DNA of 57,384 bases, from positions 1-57,384 of the IMG/VR virus record IMGVR_UViG_3300028041_000098; one strand, given 5' to 3'. Under the pieces are notes generated by a model. That model was not told the DNA's origin. It made no database searches and worked only from the letters and a program-made list of their open reading frames with translations. Position 1 is the first letter of the stretch, and each line of letters begins with the position of its first letter. The DNA is from a virus. Shown here one piece after another: positions 39,198 through 46,689 of this stretch. Both the position numbers and the translations under genes were made by a program.

Positions 39198-39231
39198 GGC
39201 TCGGTTCCTGGCGCGCGCTGGGAGCCGAGCC
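39198..39231 (+). other. hairpin after capsid gene
   Basis: GGCTCGG (39198-39204) and CCGAGCC (39225-39231) form a 7-bp stem just after the capsid stop, followed by TT only. It may stabilise the abundant capsid mRNA or attenuate transcription. Confidence 0.5.
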
Positions 39232-39270
39232 TTCCGGTCTGTCGGCTCCCCCTCTTCACAAGGCGTACTG

Positions 39271-39648
39271 ATGCGTCGTCATCGTTCTCCCGGACCGCGG
39301 GCGCGGCTGATCGCCCTGACCATCGGCGGCGCCGTGTGCGCCCTGATGGCGGTGCTCGGCGCCCAGCAGGTGATCTCGCGCGAAACGCTGACCATCACGG
39401 ACCAGCCCACGCGGATCGCGCCGGCGACGATCACCACAGCCACGGGCGAAGTCGCGCGCGAGTGCCGCGGCCGCCTCGAAACCGCGCAGGTCCGGTACTG
39501 GACCAGTGCGACGCCCACGGCGTCGGACGGGATCCTGCTGGAGGTCGGCGACACGATCGTGATTCGCGGTACCTCGAATCTGGAAACCTTCCGCGCCATT
39601 CGCACCGGCGCGACGAGCGGCAAGTTGCCGCTGGAGTGTGCACGATGA
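39271..39648 (+). CDS. small protein with N-terminal signal/anchor
   Basis: A 125-residue protein: RLIALTIGGAVCALMAVLGAQ (signal or anchor), then a beta-rich domain (ETLTITDQPTRIAPATI, GDTIVIRGTSNLETFRAIRT). The beta domain resembles small phage head-decoration or fibre-base proteins, but the signal-like N-terminus is unusual for them. Stop overlaps the next start (ATGA). Confidence 0.65.
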   Translation: MRRHRSPGPRARLIALTIGGAVCALMAVLGAQQVISRETLTITDQPTRIAPATITTATGEVARECRGRLETAQVRYWTSATPTASDGILLEVGDTIVIRGTSNLETFRAIRTGATSGKLPLECAR

Positions 39649-40016
39649 CCTTCCGCGCCGTCTGGACGATTGTGATGTGCTGCAGCCTGCTGAGTGCCGC
39701 GTCGGCGCAGCAAGCTGCGGCGCCGTCGGAGGCACCGGCCAAGCCGACCCTGACGCGGGAACTGGAGCTCGAGCTCGAAGTGTTTGCGCTCACGGTCGAG
39801 AACGCGCAGCTGCGCGCCAACCTCGCCAAAGCCTCGAACGACGCGCTCGCGCTCGAAGCGCAGCTCCTCACCCAGCAGCTCACGGCCCGACAGAAGACCC
39901 TCGGCGAGAAGATGGTGCGCGCCCTCGGCGGGGACCCGGAGAAGGGCGACACGTTCGACTGGCAGACGAAGACGCTCGTGCGCGCGCCGACGCCGCCGAA
40001 AGGGCAGGAGCCGTGA
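39645..40016 (+). CDS. exported coiled-coil protein
   Basis: A 123-residue protein with a signal peptide (VWTIVMCCSLLSAASAQ) and a coiled coil (LTRELELELEVFALTVENAQ), ending in a flexible tail. Sits between two other signal-bearing structural-like genes; function unknown. Confidence 0.65.
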   Translation: MTFRAVWTIVMCCSLLSAASAQQAAAPSEAPAKPTLTRELELELEVFALTVENAQLRANLAKASNDALALEAQLLTQQLTARQKTLGEKMVRALGGDPEKGDTFDWQTKTLVRAPTPPKGQEP

Positions 40017-41209
40017 GACGGACCGTCCTCGCGCTCGCGCTCGTCGTAGCCGTCGTCCGCCCAGCGGCCGGACAGGTGGAGATCATCCCGGCACGCGCGA
40101 CGCTCGCCATCCCCGGCGTCGACACCCAGGTCATCTTCAACGACGGCGGGACGTTCGGGGCGACATCCGGCCTGACGTTCAACAAGACGACTGACATCCT
40201 CTCAATCGGCGCGGCCGTCCGCGTGGGCGATGGCAGCGCGTCCGCGCCGTCCTTCACCTTCGGCAATAGCACAAACACGGGTTGGTATCGGGCCAGCAAC
40301 CAAGTGAACCTCGCCATGAGCGGGGTGAATGCGCTCTTGATTGAGAACGGCGGGAGCGGTTCGACGTGGACGCAGTTCCGAAGTGGGACGAGCTATCTCT
40401 ATCTCGGTTCGGGTGGTGCGACCCAACTCACACTAACGTCGGGATCAGTCCAGATTGCGTCGGCAAGCAATCTGTCGTGGGGGACGCCGGGAGGATCGTC
40501 GGATCTCACCGTTGTGCGCGATGCCGCGGACACCCTCGCGCTGCGGCGCGGGGCGAACGCGCAGACGTTCAGACTCTATGGCACGTTCACAGACGCGAGC
40601 AACTACGAACGACTCCACGCAGGGTGGGACGGCGACCGCTTCTCGGTGATGGTGCAGCAGGCAGGCACCGGCACGGCTCGCGCAATGCGCTTCGGAACGG
40701 CAGGAAACGCAGCCATTCAGTTCCGCACGAACAATACCGACCGTTGGACGATCAATGGCAGCGGCCATTTGCTTGCGGACGCCGACAACACTTACGACAT
40801 CGGCGCGAGCTTAGCAAATAGACCGCGAAATCTGTTTATCGGCGGCTTTCAAAGTCTGGCTGGCGTGTTGTATTTCACCAGCAGGAGCGCAATTTCCAGC
40901 CCTAGTGACGGGGTTCTACGCCTCACGAATAACGCTGAAAACGATTTCAACCGCCTCCAGTTCGGCGGCACGACGAGCAGCTTCCCGGGGCTGAAGCGAA
41001 ATGGAGCGGAACTCCAAGTGCGTCTTGCTGACGACTCTGTGTTTGCCAGCTTCCAGTCGATGTATCAGCGCGTGGGGTCTGGCTCTCCTGAAGGTGCTGT
41101 CACTGCTCCCGTAGGGGCGATCTACCACCGCACCGATGGCGGTGCAGGCACGAGCCTCTACGTCAAGGAATCGGGGACCGGAACCAACACCGGCTGGGTC
41201 GCCAAGTAA
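40013..41209 (+). CDS. fibre-like protein with signal peptide
   Basis: A 398-residue protein from GTG 40013. A signal peptide (RRTVLALALVVAVVRPAAGQ) precedes repetitive beta-structure typical of phage fibres (FGNSTNTGWYRASNQVNLAM, FRTNNTDRWTINGSGHLLAD) and a C-terminal tip motif (VGAIYHRTDGGAGTSLYVKE) seen in tail fibres. Codons between 40,260 and 41,200 are markedly less GC-rich than neighbours, which suggests recent exchange of the receptor-facing part. Location just after the capsid implies a head fibre as readily as a tail fibre. Confidence 0.75.
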   Translation: MRRTVLALALVVAVVRPAAGQVEIIPARATLAIPGVDTQVIFNDGGTFGATSGLTFNKTTDILSIGAAVRVGDGSASAPSFTFGNSTNTGWYRASNQVNLAMSGVNALLIENGGSGSTWTQFRSGTSYLYLGSGGATQLTLTSGSVQIASASNLSWGTPGGSSDLTVVRDAADTLALRRGANAQTFRLYGTFTDASNYERLHAGWDGDRFSVMVQQAGTGTARAMRFGTAGNAAIQFRTNNTDRWTINGSGHLLADADNTYDIGASLANRPRNLFIGGFQSLAGVLYFTSRSAISSPSDGVLRLTNNAENDFNRLQFGGTTSSFPGLKRNGAELQVRLADDSVFASFQSMYQRVGSGSPEGAVTAPVGAIYHRTDGGAGTSLYVKESGTGTNTGWVAK

Positions 41210-41219
41210 AGGAACACAT

Positions 41220-41507
41220 ATGCCTCGCATCACGCTCGAAGTCGATCTCACGGACGAGCAGCTCGCCGGGCTCGCGCACGCCATTCAGCGATCGGGCGCG
41301 GATCCGGCGCCGTCGCCCTCCGCGTATCTGCATGCGCGTGTGCAGGACCTCGTGACGAGCTACGCGCAGGCGCGTACAGCGGAGATCGCGCGGCAGTCGA
41401 TCGAGCCGATGATCCCGGCCTTCATCGCGGCGCCCCCCGGTCTCAAAGCGCAGGTCCTGCCCCTGCTGGAGGAGGCACGGCAGCTGTTGGGGGTGCCGAC
41501 GACGTAA
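41220..41507 (+). CDS. hypothetical protein
   Basis: A 95-residue helical protein (MPRITLEVDLTDEQLAGLAH start) with a strand then helices. Follows the fibre-like gene by 10 bases; AAAGGAACA serves as RBS. Comparable small proteins with the start M-x-I-x-hydrophobic-x-V occur beside fibres (see 53760); the two may be paralogues in position but not clearly in sequence. Confidence 0.65.
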   Translation: MPRITLEVDLTDEQLAGLAHAIQRSGADPAPSPSAYLHARVQDLVTSYAQARTAEIARQSIEPMIPAFIAAPPGLKAQVLPLLEEARQLLGVPTT

Positions 41508-41562
41508 CGAGATCGCGACGGCGTGTCGGCGGGTCGGGGCCCCGGCAGCACGCACGAGCGGT

Positions 41563-41622
41563 GCACCGCAGACAGGCGCCGGGCCCTCCTGGGTGAAAGC
41601 AGGATCCCGGCGCCTGCGGTGC
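41563..41622 (+). other. long nested RNA hairpin
   Basis: GCACCGCA, then GGCGCCGGG, then TCCTG pair with CAGGA, CCCGGCGCC and TGCGGTGC, giving 8, 9 and 5 paired bases with a four-base bulge (GACA), small internal loops and an eight-base loop (GGTGAAAG). It lies in the 5' leader of the gene at 41644, whose RBS is 3' of the stem. Not followed by T, so a leader element or processing site rather than terminator. Confidence 0.6.
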
Positions 41623-41643
41623 GACAGAGGAGACCAACGAATC

Positions 41644-42081
41644 ATGCAGCCGATCTTCGAAGTACCGGTTCCTGGGCGATGCGACGAGGTGCGCGTCGGT
41701 GGCGACGTGTATCCCGTCTTCACGCCGCACAAGTATCTCGGCCGGACGTGCCGCCGCGCCGCCCTCGTGGAAGCGCCGCTCGAGGTGGGCGTGCAGCAGG
41801 GCTGGACCCGGCGGATCGACGTCGAGGCCGGCCGGAAGGCGTACTACCTGGCGCTGGGCGCGGCCGCGGCCGACGCGATGCGGCAGGCCGATGCCGAGGG
41901 TCTCGACGCGGAGCGCCAGGCGCGCGAGGACGCGGAGCGCCAGGCGCGCGAGGCGGAAGACGCCGCCCGGGCAGCCGCGCAGCCCGACCCGGCGGCCGAC
42001 GCCGCATCGAGCGCCGCGCCGAGCGAGCCGGCGCCGGCGACGCCGCCCGCCACGAATGGTCGCCGGAGCCAGCGGCGGTAG
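41644..42081 (+). CDS. hypothetical head-completion region protein
   Basis: A 145-residue protein with a compact N-terminal domain (FEVPVPGRCDEVRVGGDVYP, TPHKYLGRTC), then a repeated charged helix (ERQAREDAERQAREAEDAAR) and an Ala/Pro tail. RBS GAGGAGA. Placed before the connector, so a head-tail interface role is possible. Confidence 0.65.
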   Translation: MQPIFEVPVPGRCDEVRVGGDVYPVFTPHKYLGRTCRRAALVEAPLEVGVQQGWTRRIDVEAGRKAYYLALGAAAADAMRQADAEGLDAERQAREDAERQAREAEDAARAAAQPDPAADAASSAAPSEPAPATPPATNGRRSQRR

Positions 42082-42084
42082 CCC

Positions 42085-42642
42085 ATGGACCCGCTCGCGC
42101 TGTTCGACCTGCCGGCGTTGAAGGCGCACTGCAAGATCTCCGCGGCAGACGGGACGCGCGACGCGATCCTGTCGGTCATCGGCAACGCCGCCTCGGCGTA
42201 CTGTGAGGCGCGCGTCGGCCAGCAGTTCAAGCCGCGCGTCTACACGATCGAGCGCAGCGGCGACGGCACGACGAAGCTCCTCCGGCTGCCGCGGCCGATC
42301 ATCTCGGTCGAGAGTCTGTCCGTGGACGGGATGGACATCGCGCCGTCGGAGTACTTCGTGTACGCGGAGGCCGGCAAGATCCAGCTGCGCACGCGGACGT
42401 TCCGCGCCGGCGTCGGCAACGTGCGGGTGATCCTCAACGCGGGCTACGACGAGACGCACCCGCGGCGCCGGCAGATCACCGCGGCCGCGCTCGACCTGGC
42501 GAAGAGCCACTACGACGAGTGGGACGCCAATGCCATCTCGGCGACGTCGATCTCCGTCGGCCCGCAGTCGATGGTGATCCGGCCGGGGCTGAACCCGCGC
42601 ATCGAGAAGTTCCTCGACTCGATCCGGGACGTGAGGGGGTAG
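42085..42642 (+). CDS. head-tail connector, gp6-like
   Basis: A 185-residue protein whose start (DLPALKAHCKISAADGTRDA, then ILSVIGNAASAYCEARVGQQ) and central beta region (PRPIISVESLSVDGMDI) fit the gp6/phage_connect adaptor family that forms a ring below the portal. Starts 4 bases after the previous stop. Confidence 0.82.
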   Translation: MDPLALFDLPALKAHCKISAADGTRDAILSVIGNAASAYCEARVGQQFKPRVYTIERSGDGTTKLLRLPRPIISVESLSVDGMDIAPSEYFVYAEAGKIQLRTRTFRAGVGNVRVILNAGYDETHPRRRQITAAALDLAKSHYDEWDANAISATSISVGPQSMVIRPGLNPRIEKFLDSIRDVRG

Positions 42643-42644
42643 GC

Positions 42645-42707
42645 ATGCGAACGCTGTCATTCATCGTGATGGTGCTGATCGCCGCGATGCATCCGCTGTT
42701 CGGGTAG
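42645..42707 (+). CDS. 20-residue hydrophobic microprotein
   Basis: MRTLSFIVMVLIAAMHPLFG, a single membrane-spanning peptide. It has a strong RBS (GTGAGGGGG, about 6 bases before the ATG) and its stop lies 7 bases before the next gene. Missed by length cut-offs. Could be a real membrane-active peptide, or a coupling ORF for the neck gene. Confidence 0.5.
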   Translation: MRTLSFIVMVLIAAMHPLFG

Positions 42708-42714
42708 CGACGCG

Positions 42715-43377
42715 ATGGAATTGCGGCTCAAGGCAGGCGAGGTCGTCTCCGACTACGGCCAGGCGTCGAAACTGATCGGGGCGAACATCGTCCGGCAGCT
42801 GCGCACGATCGGCGCAGCCCTGATCCGGATCATCGCCCGCGACAAGCTCTCTGGCGGCGGCGCCGCGGGGACCGGTGCGGCGCTGACGCGGCGGACCGGC
42901 ACGCTCACGCGCGCGCTGTTCTGGAAGTTGCGGCTCGACGGCAAGGACGCGGTCCTGATCGTCGGCGCCGACGGGAAGAAGGCCGCGTACGCCGCGATCC
43001 AGGAGGAAGGCGGGACCGTGCGCCCGGTGCACGCCGAGAACCTGACGGTGCCGCTCGAGGCGGCACGGACGGCGAAGGGCGTCGCCCGGTTCAGCGCGCG
43101 GCAGCTCTTCGACAATCCGCAGTCCGTCGGCTACGTCGACGCGTTCACGGCCAAGGGCGTGATCTTCGGCGTGAAGCAACGGAAGCGGAAGGGTGAGGCG
43201 GTCGACGGCTACGGGTCGATCGAGGCGCTCTTTGCGCTCAAGAAGCAGATCACGATTCCGGGGCGCCACTACATGCGGGACACCGTGCAGGAGCGCCGGG
43301 CGTGGATCCTCGAGCAGCTGGGCGCGGCGGCGGCGGACGGCGCGAACGGTGAGAAGACCGCTGGGAGCGACGGATGA
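42715..43377 (+). CDS. HK97 gp10-like neck/tail-completion protein
   Basis: A 220-residue protein between the connector and the tail-terminator candidate. RTIGAALIRIIARDKLSGGG, then LTRRTGTLTRALFWKLR and YAAIQEEGGTVRP match the pattern of gp10-like neck proteins (Arg/Thr-Gly-x-Leu-x-Arg...G-x-x-Q-E-x-G-G). C-terminus is charged and extended. Confidence 0.75.
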   Translation: MELRLKAGEVVSDYGQASKLIGANIVRQLRTIGAALIRIIARDKLSGGGAAGTGAALTRRTGTLTRALFWKLRLDGKDAVLIVGADGKKAAYAAIQEEGGTVRPVHAENLTVPLEAARTAKGVARFSARQLFDNPQSVGYVDAFTAKGVIFGVKQRKRKGEAVDGYGSIEALFALKKQITIPGRHYMRDTVQERRAWILEQLGAAAADGANGEKTAGSDG

Positions 43378-43844
43378 TCTTCGACACGAAGCGCGGCAAG
43401 GCCCTGAAGGCGATCGCCGATCGGCTCCGCGCCATGACGGTGGCGACCGGGTACCACTGGGACGTCCGGCCCGGATCGGTATACACCGACCCGGTCAACC
43501 TGCTGGCGATCTCCGGGACCGAAGCGCCGCTGTTCCTGGTGGAGCTCTCGGAGAACAGCCGCGAGTTCCTGCCGGCGAACGAGCTCGAAGACGAATTTGA
43601 CGTCCTGATTACAGGGCTGGTGGAGGCGCCGGGCACCGCGCCCGACCGCAAGGTGATCGCCGGCGAGAACCTGATCGGCGACGTCGAACGGACGCTGTGC
43701 GTCGACGTGACGCTCGGCGGGCAGCTGTTCGATCTGCGCGTGGTGCACGCCGATCCGCCGCTGGCCGGCATGGGGACGCAGTCCAAGGTCGTGGTGTTGG
43801 TGACGGTCCGCTGCAGCCAGCATCGGCAGCACGGCGCACCGTAG
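43374..43844 (+). CDS. tail terminator-like protein
   Basis: A 156-residue protein with KALKAIADRLRAMTVATGYHWDV-like start (helix then strand), ELSENSREFLPANELEDEFDVLI and beta-rich end; the position after the gp10-like gene and the fold sequence suit the gpU/tail-terminator family. Overlaps the previous stop (ATGA). Confidence 0.72.
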   Translation: MIFDTKRGKALKAIADRLRAMTVATGYHWDVRPGSVYTDPVNLLAISGTEAPLFLVELSENSREFLPANELEDEFDVLITGLVEAPGTAPDRKVIAGENLIGDVERTLCVDVTLGGQLFDLRVVHADPPLAGMGTQSKVVVLVTVRCSQHRQHGAP

Positions 43845-43943
43845 CGGTTGTTGGAGATCGCCAGGCGCGGGCGTCATGACCCCGCGTCCGCGCGCGCCCG
43901 TCGCGCTGGCGCCTCTCCCGAGTCACGGGTAGCGAGTTCGAGA

Positions 43944-44007
43944 GCCACCTCGCCCGCGGTCCGGCGCGTATGTCGCCGGCGCCCGCGGCTGGGTGGCTTT
44001 TCGTTTT
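43944..44007 (+). terminator. strong intrinsic terminator
   Basis: GCCACC (43944-43949) pairs with GGTGGC (43992-43997), CCGCGG with CCGCGG, and CCGGCG with CGCCGG, followed by TTTTCGTTTT. It separates the neck genes from the tail genes. The remaining part of the gap 43845-44020 shows no supported gene. Confidence 0.8.
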
Positions 44008-44020
44008 GAGGAGGACACAC

Positions 44021-44305
44021 GTGCGACTGATGCGCTGCGCCTTGAGTTCGGTGTCGGAAATCTCCCTCAGCTACGGCGAGTTCAGCCGCGAGCTGGGCGG
44101 GGGCGCGGTGGTCGATTTCGACCAGGTCGTCGGGCGCCAGGCGGCCGTGACCGACGTCGACGGCCGCGAGCTCGCGCCGGCTCGGTCCGTCACGATCGAG
44201 GACCTGCTGGCCGGCCGGCTGGAATGCTTCGTGCCGGTGGAGGCAGCATCCCCGCAGGAGCGGCCGCGGCTGACGCCGGCGGCCACCGACGACGTCGAGG
44301 AGTAA
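44021..44305 (+). CDS. hypothetical protein before tail tube
   Basis: A 94-residue protein from GTG 44021 after GAGGAGG, beta-rich (VVDFDQVVGRQAAVTDVDGR), acidic end. No family recognised; directly follows a terminator so it may have its own promoter, which I cannot identify with confidence. Confidence 0.65.
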   Translation: MRLMRCALSSVSEISLSYGEFSRELGGGAVVDFDQVVGRQAAVTDVDGRELAPARSVTIEDLLAGRLECFVPVEAASPQERPRLTPAATDDVEE

Positions 44306-44349
44306 CAAACGACGCGCGCGCGAGGCGTGCGCCCCAGGAGTAGACCGCA

Positions 44350-45492
44350 ATGCGACAGGTAGGACGTCTCGGACGATTGCTCGCCTTCGAGGAAGCCGCG
44401 TACGGCGACACGCCGGCGCTGCTCGCCACGATGGCGGTGCGGCACCTCAATTTCACCGCCGAGTACCAGCCGCGGAACCGGGTGCCGAGCGAAGAAAAGA
44501 AGGCCACCCGTGGCCGCAAAGTGCGCTTCGATCGCGCGCGGACCGCAGGCTTCGATCTCACCGCGATCCTGCGCCCGTCGGGCACGATCGGCACGATCCC
44601 CGAGGCGCACACGCTGCTGCGACACGGGTTCGGGGCCGCGATCGTCGGCACGCTGAACGGCACGGTCGCGGCCGCGGCGTCGACGACCGTGTTCACGCTG
44701 CAGGCCGGCGAAGGCGCGAGCGTCGTCGCGGGCGAGTTCGTCAGCGTCCGTCGCGCGGCCAACGGCAACGTGCCCGAGGCGCGTCGCGTCCTCTCGAAGG
44801 CCGGCGACGAGCTGACGCTCAATGCGCCCCTCGGCGGGATTCCCGCGGCGAATGACACGGTCAAGGCGGGGGTGACGTACCGATTCGGCGCGCTCGCGAA
44901 GTCGATCGGATTCGCCCACTACCTGACGGACCTGAAGCGCACCGTCAAGGGCGGGCTCCCGAACGAGCTGACGCTCAGCTTCGAGCGCAACAAGGAGCCC
45001 GAGTTCCGCCTCGCAGGTCCGGCGCAGCAGGCCCCGCGCGGCGCCGCCGCGCTCCCCGGCTTCACGACGGTCGGTTCGCAGAACCCCCCGTCGGGGCTCG
45101 CCGGCAGCGGCCTGATTGTCAACGGCGTCGCGCGAAAGTTCATGAAGTGCGAGGTCTCGATCGATCTCGGCCGGGAGCTCATCTCGGAAAACTACGGGAC
45201 GTCGATGGCCGAGGCCTTCGACGAGCCGGACTTCCGTGACGTGACGTTCTCGTTCGAACGGCGCGCCGACACGGACTACACCCTGTACGACCTGGCGGAG
45301 GACGGTGCGCTGTTCGACTTGCTCCTGCAGACGGGGCTCACGGAAGGCAACATCGTCGCGATCCACGCGCCGAAGGCCGAGATCGAGCACGTGCCGCAGC
45401 TGCCGGACGACAACGGCGTGCTGACGCACAGCTTCGCCGGCGTGCTGAACGAGAACGCCGGCGACGACGAAGTCGCGCTCGGCCTGCTGTAG
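44350..45492 (+). CDS. major tail (tube) protein candidate
   Basis: A 380-residue beta-rich protein starting RQVGRLGRLLAFEEAAYGDT, a common start of tail-tube proteins (x-x-G-R-x...E-x-x-Y-G). An inserted Ig-like or hypervariable part lies about residues 105-175 (ASTTVFTLQAGEGASVVAGE). Abundant codon usage and its place before the chaperones support a tube protein. Confidence 0.78.
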   Translation: MRQVGRLGRLLAFEEAAYGDTPALLATMAVRHLNFTAEYQPRNRVPSEEKKATRGRKVRFDRARTAGFDLTAILRPSGTIGTIPEAHTLLRHGFGAAIVGTLNGTVAAAASTTVFTLQAGEGASVVAGEFVSVRRAANGNVPEARRVLSKAGDELTLNAPLGGIPAANDTVKAGVTYRFGALAKSIGFAHYLTDLKRTVKGGLPNELTLSFERNKEPEFRLAGPAQQAPRGAAALPGFTTVGSQNPPSGLAGSGLIVNGVARKFMKCEVSIDLGRELISENYGTSMAEAFDEPDFRDVTFSFERRADTDYTLYDLAEDGALFDLLLQTGLTEGNIVAIHAPKAEIEHVPQLPDDNGVLTHSFAGVLNENAGDDEVALGLL

Positions 45493-45498
45493 ATCGTC

Positions 45499-45612
45499 AT
45501 GTGCGAGCACCCGACGCATCTGTCGCCGACAGATCGTGTGCTCTTGAGACAGCTCCGGATCGCCGCCTGGACGTGCCCACGCTGCGCGCCACCTGGCGAT
45601 CCAGAGGAATAG
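45499..45612 (+). CDS. 37-residue Cys/His microprotein
   Basis: MCEHPTHLSPTDRVLLRQLR, then IAAWTCPRCAPPGDPEE: a C-x-H plus CPRC pattern compatible with one zinc. ATG lies 4 bases after the tube stop. Not followed by another gene until 45770; the rest of the gap holds no supported feature. Confidence 0.5.
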   Translation: MCEHPTHLSPTDRVLLRQLRIAAWTCPRCAPPGDPEE

Positions 45613-45769
45613 GTTCGCAACACCAGTTCGTTCGCTGACGCGGGGCCCACCTTGTCCAGGGGAGAGGGTTCCGCGTCCCCCTCGCGAACGCCTCGTCGGT
45701 CCCTCGGCAGCCGTCGTGTCGCTGCCGTCATCCCACGATCCATCGTTCGACGTCCCCGGAGGAAGCGCC

Positions 45770-46414
45770 GTGAAAGTTGCCAGTTCATATCCGACCACCC
45801 TCTACATCGACGGGGAGCCGCTGCGGCTCCGCGTGAAGAAGCTCACGCGCGAGCAGTGGATCGACTTCAGCGCGGAGATGGAGCGCAGCGGCCGCCTGCT
45901 GCGCGGCCGCGAGCTCCTCCTGAAGGACCGGCAGCCGGGGGAGGACGGACTCACGAGCGAACAGGTGGAGGCGAAGCGGTTCATGGCGCTGTCGCTGCAC
46001 GAGCGCGAGGCGCAGCTCGAAGCGGAAAAGGCCGAGGAGTTGCGGGCCGCCGCGTTCACCGACGCGTCCATTTCGGCCTACGTCACCGCCGAGGCCGACG
46101 CCCTGTACGACGAGGAGGCGGGCCGCTACGTGACGGACGGCGCTGACATCGTGCGCCTCTTCGGGCAGCGTCCCGACGTGCTGGCGGAGATCCTGACGGC
46201 CGTCCTCCTCGAGAACCGCCTGTCCGCCGAGCAAAAAAAAACCTTGCAGGTGCTGCGCGCTTCTCAGCGTGGCTCGAGCGGCAGAGCAGTGGCGCCTGGC
46301 ACGACACCGGACTCGACTGCGGCGCCTGCCGAGAGCGAAGCCTCTGCGGCGAGCGCGGATGCGACGGGGTCGCCCGAGACGAGCCCGTCTGGAGCGACGG
46401 CCCCCTCGAGCTGA
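45770..46414 (+). CDS. tail assembly chaperone, G form
   Basis: A 214-residue protein from GTG 45770 after GGAGG. The body (LTREQWIDFSAEMERSGRLL, ADIVRLFGQRPDVLAEILTA) is the globular chaperone that coats the tape measure during tail assembly. After the slippery A9 the zero frame runs into a Ser/Ala/Pro tail and stops at 46414. Chosen start avoids an upstream in-frame GTG at 45716 which has no RBS. Confidence 0.82.
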   Translation: MKVASSYPTTLYIDGEPLRLRVKKLTREQWIDFSAEMERSGRLLRGRELLLKDRQPGEDGLTSEQVEAKRFMALSLHEREAQLEAEKAEELRAAAFTDASISAYVTAEADALYDEEAGRYVTDGADIVRLFGQRPDVLAEILTAVLLENRLSAEQKKTLQVLRASQRGSSGRAVAPGTTPDSTAAPAESEASAASADATGSPETSPSGATAPSS

Positions 46415-46686
46415 CCACCTGTCCGGTGCTGCTCTTCACGCCGGATGTGAAGGCGGCGCTCATGTGGTTCACCGGCACGCATCGCCTGGTGATCGAGCAG
46501 GGCTACGCGCAGTGGGTGCGGACGGCGCTGCCGCACGAGGGAGGGCTCGGCGACCAGGACAACCGGCTCCTCGAAACCTTGGAGCTGCTGCAGGGCGTCC
46601 ACAACGCCATCGCCCACGAGCAGATGGCGGAGGTCGCGCGCAGGCGAGACACAGAGACCTGGCGCAAGAACAGACGGAACGAGTGA
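45770..46686 (+). CDS. tail assembly chaperone, GT form by -1 frameshift
   Basis: A -1 slip at A-AAA-AAA (46234-46240) joins 157 residues of G to 148 residues of the T frame (about 305 total). The extension starts NLAGAARFSAWLERQSSGAW, has a Cys cluster (CGACRERSLCGERGC) and ends TETWRKNRRNE. The T frame is open throughout from the slip, with no good independent start. This is the conserved G/GT arrangement between tail tube and tape measure genes. Confidence 0.85.
46233..46241 (+). promoter_or_regulatory. A9 slippery site
   Basis: Nine adenines giving the heptamer A-AAA-AAA in the G frame. It sits at the expected place near the end of G and permits the -1 shift. The same run is a candidate for sequencing length error, but both frames make sense as drawn. 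Confidence 0.82.
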
Positions 46687-46689
46687 ACG

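Noticed and set aside
43877-43933. 18-codon ORF in the gap before the tail genes
   Set aside because: No RBS, proline/arginine-only product, and directly beside a terminator stem.
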